The translations under genes and the position numbers were made by a program. Positions 19,203 through 30,027 of a DNA stretch of 64,000 bases are shown here, piece after piece; the stretch's first letter is position 1, and the number at the start of each line of letters is the position of its first letter. The notes beneath the pieces were generated by a model that saw nothing but the letters and a program-made list of their open reading frames with translations, did no database searches and had not been told where the DNA came from. The stretch is from Actinomycetes bacterium (lineage in GTDB: Bacteria; Actinomycetota; Acidimicrobiia; Acidimicrobiales; RAAP-2), in NCBI GenBank assembly GCA_021831035.1, contig JAKBNL010000001.1, forward strand, positions 217,642 through 281,641. The letters run 5' to 3'.

Positions 19203-19892
19203 ATGGGTCACGGGCACGCCGCGAGGAGCAGACGCTCGGTGCTCGCGGGCCTCGGCGCGACCGTCCTCGTGGTGGTGACGACGGTCGTCCCGGCCGTCGC
19301 GGGCGCCGACGCGCGTCCCGGCCCGCGGTCGGGGACGGGGACCGTGCCCCAGGCCACCCTGAGCGTGCGGGTCTCGCTCGACCGGGTCGCGGTCGGGGAC
19401 CGCGTCCTGCTCTCGACCCAGGGCGGGTCGGGCACCGGCGCGGTGACCTTCGCGGTGGTGGGCGGGACGTCGACGGGCTGCGCCCTCTCGGGCGACGTCC
19501 TCACGTCGACCTCGGCGGGGACGTGCGCCGTGCGGGCGACCAAGGCCGCCGACGCGACCTACGCGGCCGCGGCGTCGGCGCCGGTCACGGTCTCGTTCGT
19601 CCCGACGGTCTACGACCCCGTCTACCCTCCGGGACCGGTGACGGTCCGCTTCGGGCCGCGTGGGTCGTCACTGGGCCCCGGCGACCGCGAAGTCCTCGCG
19701 CGCCTGGCGCGCGAGCTGCGCTCCGGCGCCGTCGTCCGCCTGGTCGCGCGCGGGCCCGGGGGCGCCTCCGCCCTGCTCGCGCGGGCGGTCGCGGTCCGTC
19801 GCTACCTCGTGACGCGCACGAGCCTCCGCGTGCGGATCGTGCTGCGCGCGGGCGGTCCGGCCGCGGTCGAGGTGGTCACGGCGCGGCCGTGA
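19203..19892 (+). CDS. Short exported paralogue: Ig-like plus OmpA-like domain
   Basis: A 229-residue exported protein matching the C-terminal third of the preceding repeat protein. After a signal peptide (about 1-37) it has one Ig-like domain (about 48-135; AVVGGTSTGCALSG and ATKAADATYAA closely match the large protein) and a derived OmpA-like domain (about 145-229; FGPRGSSLGPGDREVLARL). The start follows GGGAGGCGAC, and TAGGGT at 19181-19186 may be its -10 box. It probably arose by tandem partial duplication of the upstream gene. Function unknown; an envelope role is inferred. Confidence 0.65.
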   Translation: MGHGHAARSRRSVLAGLGATVLVVVTTVVPAVAGADARPGPRSGTGTVPQATLSVRVSLDRVAVGDRVLLSTQGGSGTGAVTFAVVGGTSTGCALSGDVLTSTSAGTCAVRATKAADATYAAAASAPVTVSFVPTVYDPVYPPGPVTVRFGPRGSSLGPGDREVLARLARELRSGAVVRLVARGPGGASALLARAVAVRRYLVTRTSLRVRIVLRAGGPAAVEVVTARP

Positions 19893-19917
19893 GCGACGAC
19901 GACCCGACGGGGGCGAC

Positions 19918-20931
19918 CTACGCGTCGCGCCGCGTGAGCAGGATCGCGCCGACCACGTTGACCCCCAGCGCGTAGAGGGCGAGCACCCCGAGCCCGACCC
20001 ACGGCGAGAAGGCGAAGGGGTTGTGGGGACCGGTGGTGGTGAGGATGGTCGCCCCGATCCGGTCGGGGAGGAACCGGCGGATGTCCTGGCTGAGCGTGGT
20101 GGGTAGCGCCTGGACGATCAGGGGGGCGACGAGGAGGATCCCGACGAAGGTGCTGAGGGCCGCCGCGGTGAAGCGCATCATCGTCGCGAGCCCCAGGGCG
20201 AGCAGGCCGAGGGCCGCGACGAAGAGGCCGCTCCCCACGACCGCGCGCAGCGCCCCCGGGCTCGAGAGGGTCGCGTGGGTGGCCGGGCTCGTGAGGAGGG
20301 CCTGGCCGAGGAAGAACGACGCGAAGGCGACGACCTCGGCGAAGACCACGGCGAGCAGGCCGAAGACGAGGAGCTTGGCCGCGAGGACCCGCAGTCGGCT
20401 CGGCGCCGCGCTGAAGGTGGCCCGGATCGTCCCCGAGGAGTACTCGCCGCTCATCGCGAGCACGCCCAGCGCGCCGACCGCGAACTGGGCGACGAAGATC
20501 CCGATCAGGCTGGTGGCCGTCGGGTCGAACCCGACGTGCTGGAACGACGGCGTCGAGGCCCAGTGCGAGCGCGTCTCGGCCGTCGCGATCGCCGAGATCC
20601 CGAGTCCCAGGGCGACCGTGACGAGGAGGGTCCAGGTGGTCGAGCGCACGGTGCGCAGCTTCGTCCACTCCGCGCGCACCAGGTCGGTGAAGTGGTAGCG
20701 ACCGGGCGGGATCGGCTCGCCGAGGCCGACGGTGGCGAGCGCCGGCCCGGCGCCCGAGGCGGTGGGGGAGGCGACCTCCATCGTCGTGCGGTCCCGGCGG
20801 CGCTGGCGCTGGATGAGCACGACGACGACCACGATCACCACGACCACGACCAGCAGCCCGAGACGCAGACCGTGGCCGGGACCGGCGTGGCGCACGAGGC
20901 CGGCGTGCGCGGCGGCGAGGAGGCCGGTCAC
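19918..20931 (-). CDS. ABC-2 type transporter permease
   Basis: A 337-residue membrane protein. The ABC-2 permease core begins around residue 83 (DLVRAEWTKLRTVRST) and contains six hydrophobic segments with the family element GEYSSGTIRATFSAAPSR. Unusually, an extra Val-rich membrane segment (residues about 23-40) and a charged linker precede the core. The GTG start overlaps the ATPase stop by 4 nt, which supports the long N terminus. It pairs with the upstream ATPase; the substrate is not readable. Confidence 0.85.
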   Translation of the reverse strand: MTGLLAAAHAGLVRHAGPGHGLRLGLLVVVVVIVVVVVLIQRQRRRDRTTMEVASPTASGAGPALATVGLGEPIPPGRYHFTDLVRAEWTKLRTVRSTTWTLLVTVALGLGISAIATAETRSHWASTPSFQHVGFDPTATSLIGIFVAQFAVGALGVLAMSGEYSSGTIRATFSAAPSRLRVLAAKLLVFGLLAVVFAEVVAFASFFLGQALLTSPATHATLSSPGALRAVVGSGLFVAALGLLALGLATMMRFTAAALSTFVGILLVAPLIVQALPTTLSQDIRRFLPDRIGATILTTTGPHNPFAFSPWVGLGVLALYALGVNVVGAILLTRRDA

Positions 20932-21863
20932 GGCGCCGCCGCCGGGTGGGGGCCGTCGGTGGCCGCGCCGCGGTACTCGATGCTGGCGTCGGTGAGCTCC
21001 ATGAAGGCCTCCTCGAGGGACGCGCTCTGGGTGGAGAGCTCGTGCAGGGTCGCGCCGAGCGCGGCGGCGACGTCACCCACGTCCGGTGCGTCGAGCCCGC
21101 GGACGCTGAGCGACCCGTCGTCCTCGACGGTGAGCGTGGCGCCCTCGCGCTCCAGGGCCGGGGCCAGCGCCGCCGCCTGGGGGCTGCGCACGCGCACGAA
21201 CTGGTGCGCACTGCGCGCGAGCAGGTCCTCGATGGTGGTCTGCTCGATGAGCCGGCCCCGACCGATGATGACGACCTCGTCGGCCGTGAGGGACATCTCG
21301 CTCATGAGGTGGCTCGAGACGAAGACGGTCCGGCCCTCGCCCGCGAGGCCGCGCAGCAGGTGGCGCACCCAGCGGATCCCGTCGGGGTCGAGGCCGTTGA
21401 CGGGCTCGTCGAAGAGCAGGACGCCCGGGTCACCGAGCAGGGCCGCGGCGATCCCGAGGCGCTGGCCCATGCCGAGGGAGAACTTGCCGGCCCGCTGGTC
21501 GGCGACGGCCGAGAGGCCGACCAGCTCGAGCAGGTCGTCGACGCGGTGCGCGGGCAGGCGGTTGGTCTGGGCGAGCATGGTGAGGTGGGCGCGGGCGGTC
21601 CGGCCGGGGTGGAAGGCCCGCGCCTCGAGCAGCGCCCCCACCTCGCGTAGCGGCCAGCGCAGGTCGCCGAACCGCTGGCCGTTCACGGTGACCGAGCCCC
21701 TCGTGGGGGCGTCCAGGCCCATGATCATGCGCATGGTCGTCGACTTGCCCGAGCCGTTGGGCCCGAGGAAGCCGGTCACGACCCCGGGGCGCACGTCGAA
21801 GGTGAGCCCGTCGACGGCGACCTTCGCGCCGTAGTGCTTGGTCAGTCCGCGGGCCTCGATCAC
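20928..21863 (-). CDS. ABC transporter ATP-binding protein
   Basis: The nucleotide-binding subunit of an ABC-2 exporter, 311 residues. Walker A is GPNGSGKST, the signature is FSLGMGQRLGI (LGMGQ in place of LSGGQ, usual for this subfamily), Walker B is VLLFDEP and the H-loop is SSHLMSEM. The C-terminal 90 residues are the accessory region found in CcmA/DrrA-like ATPases. The GTG start has GAGGAGG 7 nt upstream. The pair is a multidrug/lipid-type exporter by family resemblance only. Confidence 0.9.
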   Translation of the reverse strand: MIEARGLTKHYGAKVAVDGLTFDVRPGVVTGFLGPNGSGKSTTMRMIMGLDAPTRGSVTVNGQRFGDLRWPLREVGALLEARAFHPGRTARAHLTMLAQTNRLPAHRVDDLLELVGLSAVADQRAGKFSLGMGQRLGIAAALLGDPGVLLFDEPVNGLDPDGIRWVRHLLRGLAGEGRTVFVSSHLMSEMSLTADEVVIIGRGRLIEQTTIEDLLARSAHQFVRVRSPQAAALAPALEREGATLTVEDDGSLSVRGLDAPDVGDVAAALGATLHELSTQSASLEEAFMELTDASIEYRGAATDGPHPAAAP

Positions 21864-21882
21864 CGGACACCTCCTCGGCGCA

Positions 21883-21888
21883 AGCCTA
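21883..21888 (-). promoter_or_regulatory. -10 box TAGGCT of the ABC operon
   Basis: Read on the minus strand, TAGGCT lies about 20 nt before the ATPase start, with a GAGGAG Shine-Dalgarno between them, giving a short conventional leader. Confidence 0.4.
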
Positions 21889-21957
21889 GGAACCCCCGGC
21901 CGGCGCCTCTATGGGGGATAACCCTGACGTCCGTCGGCGCGGTCCCGCCCCTGACCG

Positions 21958-24135
21958 TCACTCTTCGGTCGCCTCGACGGCGACGTGGGGGACGATCCGC
22001 TCGAGCCAGCGCGGCATCCACCAGTTCGCCCGGCCGATGTAGTGCATCAGCGACGGCACGAGCACGGTGCGGATGATGAAGGCGTCGATGACGACGGCCC
22101 CACCGAGGCCGATGCCGAACTCGGCGATGATGCGCTGGCCGCCGAAGGCGAAGGAGAAGAAGACCGAGACCATCACCAGGGCCGCCGCGGTGATGACCCG
22201 CCCGGTGTTGGCCTGGCCGCGCACGATCGCCTCCTCGTTCGAGCCGGTGTTGAGCCACTCCTCGTGCATGCGCGACACCAAGAAGACCTGGTAGTCCATG
22301 GAGAGGCCGAAGAGGATCGCGATCATGATGATCGGCAGGAACGACTCGACCGGCCCGGTGCCCGCGCGAATCAGCGAGGAGCCCCAGCCCCACTGGAAGA
22401 CCGCCACGACGAGGCCGAAGGAGGCGCCGACGGCGAGCAGGTTCATGATCGCGGCGACGAGGGGGATCAGCAGGCTGCGGAAGGCGACCATGAGGAGCAG
22501 GCAGCCCAAGAGCACGATCACCCCCACGAAGAGGGGCAGCTTCGAGCCGAGCACCTGGGCGAAGTCGGCGAAGATCGCGGTGATGCCGCCGACGTAGATC
22601 GCGGTGTGGCTGGCGTGGGTGGCCCGGGGGATGTAGTGGTCGCGCAGCCGGTTGATGAGGTCGGTCGTCTGGATCGACTGGGGGCTCGTCGTGGGCACGA
22701 CGGTGATGATGCCCACGGTGTGGCTGGGGTTCTCGTAGAGGGGGAGCACCGAGGCGACGCCGGGGTCGTGGGCGAGTCGTCGGTCGAGCGCCGTCATGGC
22801 GGCCGTGTCCTGGGGCCCGCGGATCGCCCCCACGACGCTGAGCGGCCCGTTGAAGCCCGGCCCGAATCCCCGGGCGAGCAGGTCGTAGGCCTGGCGGGTC
22901 GTCGAGCCCACCGGGTCCGTCCCCTGGTCCGAGCTGCCCAGGCGCAGCGAGAAGAAGGGCACGACGAAGAGGACGATGAGCCCCAGGGCGAGGGCGCTCA
23001 GCACCCGGGGGTGGTTCGAGACGAAGCGAGACCAGCGCTGCCAGGGCCCGCTGGGCAGGGCCGGCTCGGGGCCGTGCTCGGCGAGGTGCCGGCGCTCGCG
23101 CCGGCTGAGCACGCGGCGTCCGATGATCGCGACGAGCGCGGGCAGGAGGGTCACCGAGGCGAGCATGGTGACGAGCACGGCGAGGGTGGCCATCACGGCG
23201 ACGCCGTTCAAGAACGAGAGGCGCAAGATGAGCATGCCCAACAACGCGACGCACACCGTCGAGCCGGCGAAGAGCACCGCCCGCCCCGAGGTGTTGATCG
23301 CGGTCACGATCGCGTCCTCGGCGTCCGCGCCGCGCTTGAACTCTTGACGGGCGCGGGTGATGATGAACAGCGCGTAGTCGATGCCGACGCCGAGGCCGAT
23401 CAGCGAGCCCAGGATCGGGGCGAACTGGGCGATGGCGACGCCGTGGCTCAGCAGCTCGCCCGCGGCGAGCGCCACCCCGAGGGCGAAGAGCGCCACCCCG
23501 AGGGGGAGCAGCATCGCGAGGAACGAGCCGAAGGCGAGCACCAGCACGACGGCGGTGAGCGCGAGGCCGATCACCTCGCCCTTGCTCGACGACGGCGAGG
23601 AGGCCTGGCCGAAGGCGTTGCCCCCGAAGTAGACCCCGAGGTGGGGCGATCTCATCGTGAGGGCCTGGGCCTCGATCGCCTGGATCTGGGCGGTGCGCAG
23701 CTTGAAGCCGGGCAGCGCGAAGTGGACGACGGCGTAGGCGATCGTGCCGTCCTTCGAGACCTGGGTCGCGCCGGCGCACGCCCCCGAGGGGAGCCGCTCG
23801 CCCGCGAAGGGGGCGCTACAGAAGGGCGAGACGACGCTCGCCACCACCGGCTGGCGGGCGACGGCGGCCAGCGCGGCCTGGACGGCGCGCTCGTGGTCGG
23901 CGACGGTGCCCCTCGTCGCGTGGATCACGATCTGGTCGGTGTCGCCGGCCTGGCCCGGGAAGGCCGTCTTCAACAGGTCGAGCGCGTGGGTCGAGTTGGT
24001 CCCGGGCAGGGTGAAGGTGTTGGCGTAGGCCGAGCCCGCCGCGCGGGCCGCGGCGTTGGTCCCGACGAAGAGCAGCACCCAGACGAGCAGGACGACCCAA
24101 CGGTGGCGGACGCAGAGGCGGGCGAGGTTCTTCAC
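21958..24135 (-). CDS. MMPL-family RND transporter
   Basis: A 725-residue membrane protein of the MMPL/RND type: one N-terminal helix, a periplasm-side-type loop, five helices, then the same arrangement repeated. The two proton-relay Asp-Tyr pairs are visible in GLGVGIDYALFI and LFGLSMDYQVFL. The GTG at 24135 (VKNLARLCVRHRWVVLL) is preceded by GAGAAGG; the ORF-track start 690 nt further upstream would cross the Nudix gene and is rejected. Related proteins export lipids, or drugs; the cargo here is unknown, although it neighbours an ABC exporter. Confidence 0.88.
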   Translation of the reverse strand: MKNLARLCVRHRWVVLLVWVLLFVGTNAAARAAGSAYANTFTLPGTNSTHALDLLKTAFPGQAGDTDQIVIHATRGTVADHERAVQAALAAVARQPVVASVVSPFCSAPFAGERLPSGACAGATQVSKDGTIAYAVVHFALPGFKLRTAQIQAIEAQALTMRSPHLGVYFGGNAFGQASSPSSSKGEVIGLALTAVVLVLAFGSFLAMLLPLGVALFALGVALAAGELLSHGVAIAQFAPILGSLIGLGVGIDYALFIITRARQEFKRGADAEDAIVTAINTSGRAVLFAGSTVCVALLGMLILRLSFLNGVAVMATLAVLVTMLASVTLLPALVAIIGRRVLSRRERRHLAEHGPEPALPSGPWQRWSRFVSNHPRVLSALALGLIVLFVVPFFSLRLGSSDQGTDPVGSTTRQAYDLLARGFGPGFNGPLSVVGAIRGPQDTAAMTALDRRLAHDPGVASVLPLYENPSHTVGIITVVPTTSPQSIQTTDLINRLRDHYIPRATHASHTAIYVGGITAIFADFAQVLGSKLPLFVGVIVLLGCLLLMVAFRSLLIPLVAAIMNLLAVGASFGLVVAVFQWGWGSSLIRAGTGPVESFLPIIMIAILFGLSMDYQVFLVSRMHEEWLNTGSNEEAIVRGQANTGRVITAAALVMVSVFFSFAFGGQRIIAEFGIGLGGAVVIDAFIIRTVLVPSLMHYIGRANWWMPRWLERIVPHVAVEATEE

Positions 24136-24161
24136 GAGGCCTTCTCGGGGGGACGGACCGG

Positions 24162-24167
24162 TACGGT
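24162..24167 (+). promoter_or_regulatory. Possible -10 box TACGGT of the Nudix gene
   Basis: TACGGT ends 8 nt before the ATG at 24176 in the 40-nt gap between divergent genes, so the transcript would be leaderless or nearly so. Confidence 0.3.
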
Positions 24168-24175
24168 GGAGGAAG

Positions 24176-24946
24176 ATGAAGTCTAGGGGTGAGAGGGCGG
24201 GTCGGACGGAGGACGGACGCCACCGCTTTCCCGGCCACGAGTACCCCCAGGTGATACCCGAGCCCGACGAGGTGCGTCCCGGGGGGCGCCCCCCCTGGGC
24301 CGACCTCGATCCGGCGGCTCGGCGGGGACTGACGGTGGAGCGGGTGGCCCACGCCCTCGCCCGGCGGGGCCAGGACGGCGCCCCGCCCGAGCCCGCCGCG
24401 CCCCGCGCGTCGGTCCTCGTGGCGCTCTTCGACGAGGGCGGTGAGGCCCAGGTCGTGCTCACGCGCCGGGCCCGGAACCTGCGGGCCCATCGCGGCGAGG
24501 TGGCCCTGCCGGGGGGGCGCCGCGAGGTCGGGGAGTCACCCTGGGAGACGGCGCTGCGCGAGGCGGAAGAGGAGGTCGGCCTCGATCCCGCGGCCGTGCG
24601 CCCCCTGGGCTGGCTCGCCCCCCTCTCGACCCGGGTGGCGTCGGGGGCGATCGTGCCGCTGGTGGGGGCGCTCGCGAGCCGACCCTCGCTCGAGGCCCAG
24701 CCCGACGAGGTCGAGCGCGTCTTCACCGTCGCCCTGACCGACCTGCTCGCCGAGGGCGCGTTCTTGGAGGAGCGCTGGCGCCGTGAGGGGCTGGCCGGCC
24801 TCGACGACGAGGGCTTCGTCCCCATCTACTTCTACCGCGTGCCGGGGGACCTGCTCTGGGGGGCGACGGCCCGGGTCCTGACCGACCTGCTCTCGATGGT
24901 CGTGGAGGACCTCGCGCTCGGCGACCCGCGACGGACCGGCGGGTAG
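24176..24946 (+). CDS. Nudix hydrolase, CoA-pyrophosphatase-like
   Basis: Hydrolyses a nucleoside diphosphate linked to another moiety. The Nudix box is complete: GRREVGE followed by REAEEEVGL fits GX5EX7REUXEEXGU. The preceding LTRRARNLRAHRGEVALPGG resembles the CoA-pyrophosphatase (NudL) signature, which is why that substrate is suggested. The protein has 256 residues with an N-terminal extension of about 75 residues. The ATG is preceded at 3 nt by GGAGG. Divergent from the MMPL gene. Confidence 0.8.
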   Translation: MKSRGERAGRTEDGRHRFPGHEYPQVIPEPDEVRPGGRPPWADLDPAARRGLTVERVAHALARRGQDGAPPEPAAPRASVLVALFDEGGEAQVVLTRRARNLRAHRGEVALPGGRREVGESPWETALREAEEEVGLDPAAVRPLGWLAPLSTRVASGAIVPLVGALASRPSLEAQPDEVERVFTVALTDLLAEGAFLEERWRREGLAGLDDEGFVPIYFYRVPGDLLWGATARVLTDLLSMVVEDLALGDPRRTGG

Positions 24947-24986
24947 ATTGGGGCCCACGCCCCTATCCACGACAGGCGGAGGACCC

Positions 24987-26146
24987 ATGGCGGAAGTGGA
25001 GATCGGCATCTTCAAGACGGCGCGTCAGGCCTACGGCTTCGACGACATCGCGATCGTGCCCAGCCGGCGCACGCGCGACCCCGAGGACGTCGACATCTCC
25101 TGGCAGATCGACGCCTACAAGTTCGAGATCCCCGTGCTCGGCTCGGCGATGGACGGCGCGATCTCGCCCACGACGGCGATCGAGCTCGGCCGGCTCGGCG
25201 GGCTCGGCGTCTTGAACCTCGAGGGCCTGTGGACGCGCTACGAGGACCCGACCCCCCTGTTCGAGGAGATCGCCGAGCTCGACGACGACAAGGCCACCGC
25301 CCGCATGCAGCAGATGTACCTGGAGCCGGTGAAGCTCGAGCTCGTCGCCGAGCGGATCCGCCAGCTCAAGGAGGCCGGCATCGTGACCTCAGCCTCGGTG
25401 ACCCCCGCCAAGACCGACTGGATGTCGAAGACCATCATCGACGCGGGCCTCGACATCCTGGTCATCCAGGGCACCGTCGTCTCGGCCGAGCACGTGTCGA
25501 AGTCGGGCGAGCCGCTCAACCTGAAGAAGTTCATCCGCGAGTTCGAGATCCCCGTGATCGTGGGGGGCTGTGCCAGCTACCAGGCCGCCCTGCACCTGAT
25601 GCGCACCGGCGCGGCCGGTGTGCTCGTGGGGGTCGGGCCGGGCAACGCCTGCACCAGCCGGGGCGTGCTCGGGATCGGCGTGCCCCAGGCCACGGCCATC
25701 GCCGACGTCGCGGGCGCGCGGATGCGCCACCTCGACGAGACCGGCGTCTACGTCCACGTCATCGCCGACGGCGGCATGAGCAAGGGCGGCGACATCGCCA
25801 AGGCCATCGCCTGCGGGGCCGACGCGGTGATGATCGGCTCGCCGCTCACCAGCGCCGTCGAGGCCCCGGCCCGCGGCTACCACTGGGGGATGGCCACCTT
25901 CCACCCGACGCTCCCGCGCGGGACGCGGGTGCGCACCCAGGTCCGCGGGACGCTAAAGGAGATCCTGCTCGGCCCGGCCCACGAGAACGACGGGCGGCTC
26001 AACCTGATGGGGGCGCTGCGCACCTCGATGGCCACCTGCGGCTACGAGAGCCTGAAGGAGTTCCAGAAGGCCGAGATCATGCTGGCCCCGGCCCTGCAGA
26101 CCGAGGGCAAGGCGCTCCAGCGCTCCCAGGGCGTGGGCATGGGGCA

Positions 26147-26150
<4 letters not shown>
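24987..26150 (+). CDS. guaB3: GuaB3 family IMP dehydrogenase-related protein
   Basis: A TIM-barrel nucleotide enzyme of 387 residues lacking the CBS domains of true IMP dehydrogenase. The active-site loop [15 protein letters not shown] retains the catalytic cysteine, and [24 protein letters not shown] is the IMP-phosphate-binding segment. It matches the actinobacterial/cyanobacterial GuaB3 group; a cyanobacterial member has been reported to act as GMP reductase, so IMP dehydrogenase activity should not be assumed. The ATG at 24987 follows GGCGGAGGACC. It overlaps guaA by 4 nt. Confidence 0.9.
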
Positions 26151-27684
<1,534 letters not shown>

Positions 27685-27688
<4 letters not shown>

Positions 27689-29955
27689 GCGGCGGCCGGT
27701 TCAGCGACGCCGGGCTGTGGGGCGACCCCGCGCCGGCCGGGCGCCCCGATCCGGCGACGCTCCTCGAGGGGCTGACGGCGCCCCAGCGCGCGGCCGTGAC
27801 CCACCGGGGCGGGCCCCTGCTCGTCGTCGCCGGCGCCGGGTCGGGCAAGACCCGGGTCCTCACCCGGCGCATCGCCCACCTGCTCGCCACCGGCGACGCC
27901 GAGCCCCACCAGGTCATGGCGATCACCTTCACCAACAAGGCGGCCGACGAGATGCGCCGACGCGTGGTCGAGCTCGTCGGCGCCGACGTCGAGCGGATGT
28001 GGGTCTCGACCTTCCACTCGGCCTGTCTGCGCATGCTGCGCAGCCACGCCGACGTGCTCGGCTACGAGCGGGGGTTCACGATCTACGACGCGGGTGACGC
28101 GCAGACCGCCGTCGAGCTCATCATGCGCGAGCGGGGACTCGATACCAAGCGCCTCGCCCCGCGCAGCGTCGCGGCGGGCATCTCCGCGGCGAAGAACGAG
28201 ATGGTCTCGCCCGAGCGCTACGCGGCCGTCTACGGCGACGACCCCGTGCGCCGGCGCATCGCCGAGGTCTACCAGCTCTACGTCGAGCGGTTGCGCCGGG
28301 CGAACGCCATGGACTTCGACGACCTCCTGGTCAACGCCGTGGCGATGCTGGCGCGCGACGAGCACGTGCGCCGCGCCTACCAGCACCGCTTCACCCACCT
28401 GCTGGTGGACGAGTTCCAGGACACCAACGGGGTGCAGAACGAGCTCGTGATGACCCTCGCGGCCGAGCACCGGAACCTGTGCGTGGTCGGTGACTCGGAC
28501 CAGTCGATCTACCGCTTCCGCGCGGCCGACGTGCGCAACATCCTGCTGTTCGAGTCCCGCTTCCCCGACGCGACGGTCGTCGTGCTCGAGCAGAACTTCC
28601 GCTCGACCCAGGTGATCCTCGACGCCGCCAACGCCGTCATCGCGAGGAACCCCAGCCGTCACCCCAAGAACCTCTTCACCGACGGGGACGCCGGCGAGCG
28701 GATCCGCCTCTACCGGGCGGCCGACGAGTACGACGAGGGCCGCTTCATCGCGAGCGAGCTGCGCCGGCTGCGCGCCGCGGCCGGGCTCGACTGGCGCGAG
28801 ATGGCCGTCTTCTACCGGACCAACGCCCAGAGTCGCGTGCTCGAAGAGGAGCTCCTGCGCGCGAGCGTCCCCTACCGGGTCATCGCCGGCACCCGCTTCT
28901 ACGACCGCAAGGAGGTGAAGACGGCGCTCGCCTACGCGCGCCTCGTGGTCAACCCCCGCGACGAGGCCTCGGCCCGGCGGGTCGTCAACGAGCCGCGCCG
29001 GGGCGTCGGCGACGCCGCCCAGGCGAAGATCGGCGCCTACGCCGCCGAGCACGGCCTCTCCTTCGCCGAGGCGACCGCCCGCGGGGCGGCCGCGGGTCTC
29101 ACCGGCCGGGCGCTCGCGGGCTGCGACCGCTTCGCCTTCATGCTCGATGAGCTGCGGGCCCTCGCCAACGACCTCTCCCCGCGCGAGATGATCGACGCCA
29201 TCGTGCGCGAGTCGGGCCTGGGCGACGCCCTGCGCGCCGAGGGGTCCGACGAGGCCTACTCGCGCCTGGAGAACCTCGGGGAGCTCGCGAGCGCGGCCGC
29301 GCAGTACGAGTCGCTGCTCGACTTCGTCGAGCGCGTCGCCCTGGTGGCCGACTCCGACCAGCTCGGCGCGGGGGAGGGCGCGGTCTCCTTGATGACCCTG
29401 CACGTCGCCAAGGGGCTCGAGTTCCCCGCCGTCGTCATCGCCGGCCTCGAGGAGACGATCTTCCCCCACGCCCGGGCCCTCGCCGACGACGCCGAGCTCG
29501 AAGAGGAGCGCCGGCTCTGCTACGTGGGCCTGACCCGGGCGATGCGCCACCTCACCCTCACCCACGCCTGGACCCGCACCATGTGGGGTCGGCTCACCGA
29601 GGCCATCCCGAGCCGGTTCCTCCAGGAGGTGCCGCCCGAGCTCGTGACCGACCTCTCGAGCGTGGCGCCCACGCGCCGGTCGAGCTTCGCCCTCGACGAG
29701 GACGGCTTCGCCGGACGCCAGAGCGAGTTCGCCCAGGGCCGGGCCTTCGGCGCGGGCGCCGCGCCGCCGGTGCGCTCCACCGGGGCCGAGACGCTCGGGC
29801 TGGCCGTCGGCGAGCGCGTCGTGCACGAGCGCTACGGCCCCGGGGTCGTCACCGCGACCGAGGGGGAGGGCCGACACGCGCGGGCGACCGTCGCCTTCGA
29901 GTCGCACGGGGTGAAGCACCTGGTTCTCGCGATGACGCCGCTGCGTCGCGCCTGA
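27685..29955 (+). CDS. pcrA: ATP-dependent DNA helicase PcrA/UvrD
   Basis: A superfamily 1A 3'-5' helicase for DNA repair and plasmid/replication restart, 756 residues. Motifs: AGAGSGKT (Walker A), [11 protein letters not shown] (Ia), [10 protein letters not shown] (II), [14 protein letters not shown] (III), [13 protein letters not shown] (V) and VGLTRAM (VI). The C-terminal 50 residues ([14 protein letters not shown]) form the Tudor-like RNA-polymerase-binding fold of PcrA. The GTG start overlaps the guaA stop by 4 nt; the ORF-track start is inside guaA. Confidence 0.94.
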
Positions 29956-29959
29956 TGGG

Positions 29960-29975
29960 ATAAGTCCTCGCTAAG
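29960..29975 (+). promoter_or_regulatory. Candidate OmpR-type operator: direct repeat of (C/A)TAAG with 11-nt period
   Basis: ATAAG-TCCTCG-CTAAG lies between the pcrA stop and the next gene. A near-identical element, CTAAG-ACCTCG-CTAAG, sits 30 kb away upstream of the Rieske/two-component operon. The 11-nt period is typical of OmpR-family binding sites. Confidence 0.45.
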
Positions 29976-30027
29976 AATTCCCGATGGCCCGCGTAGACCC
30001 CCGCGCGGTCCTGGGAGAATGGCGAGC

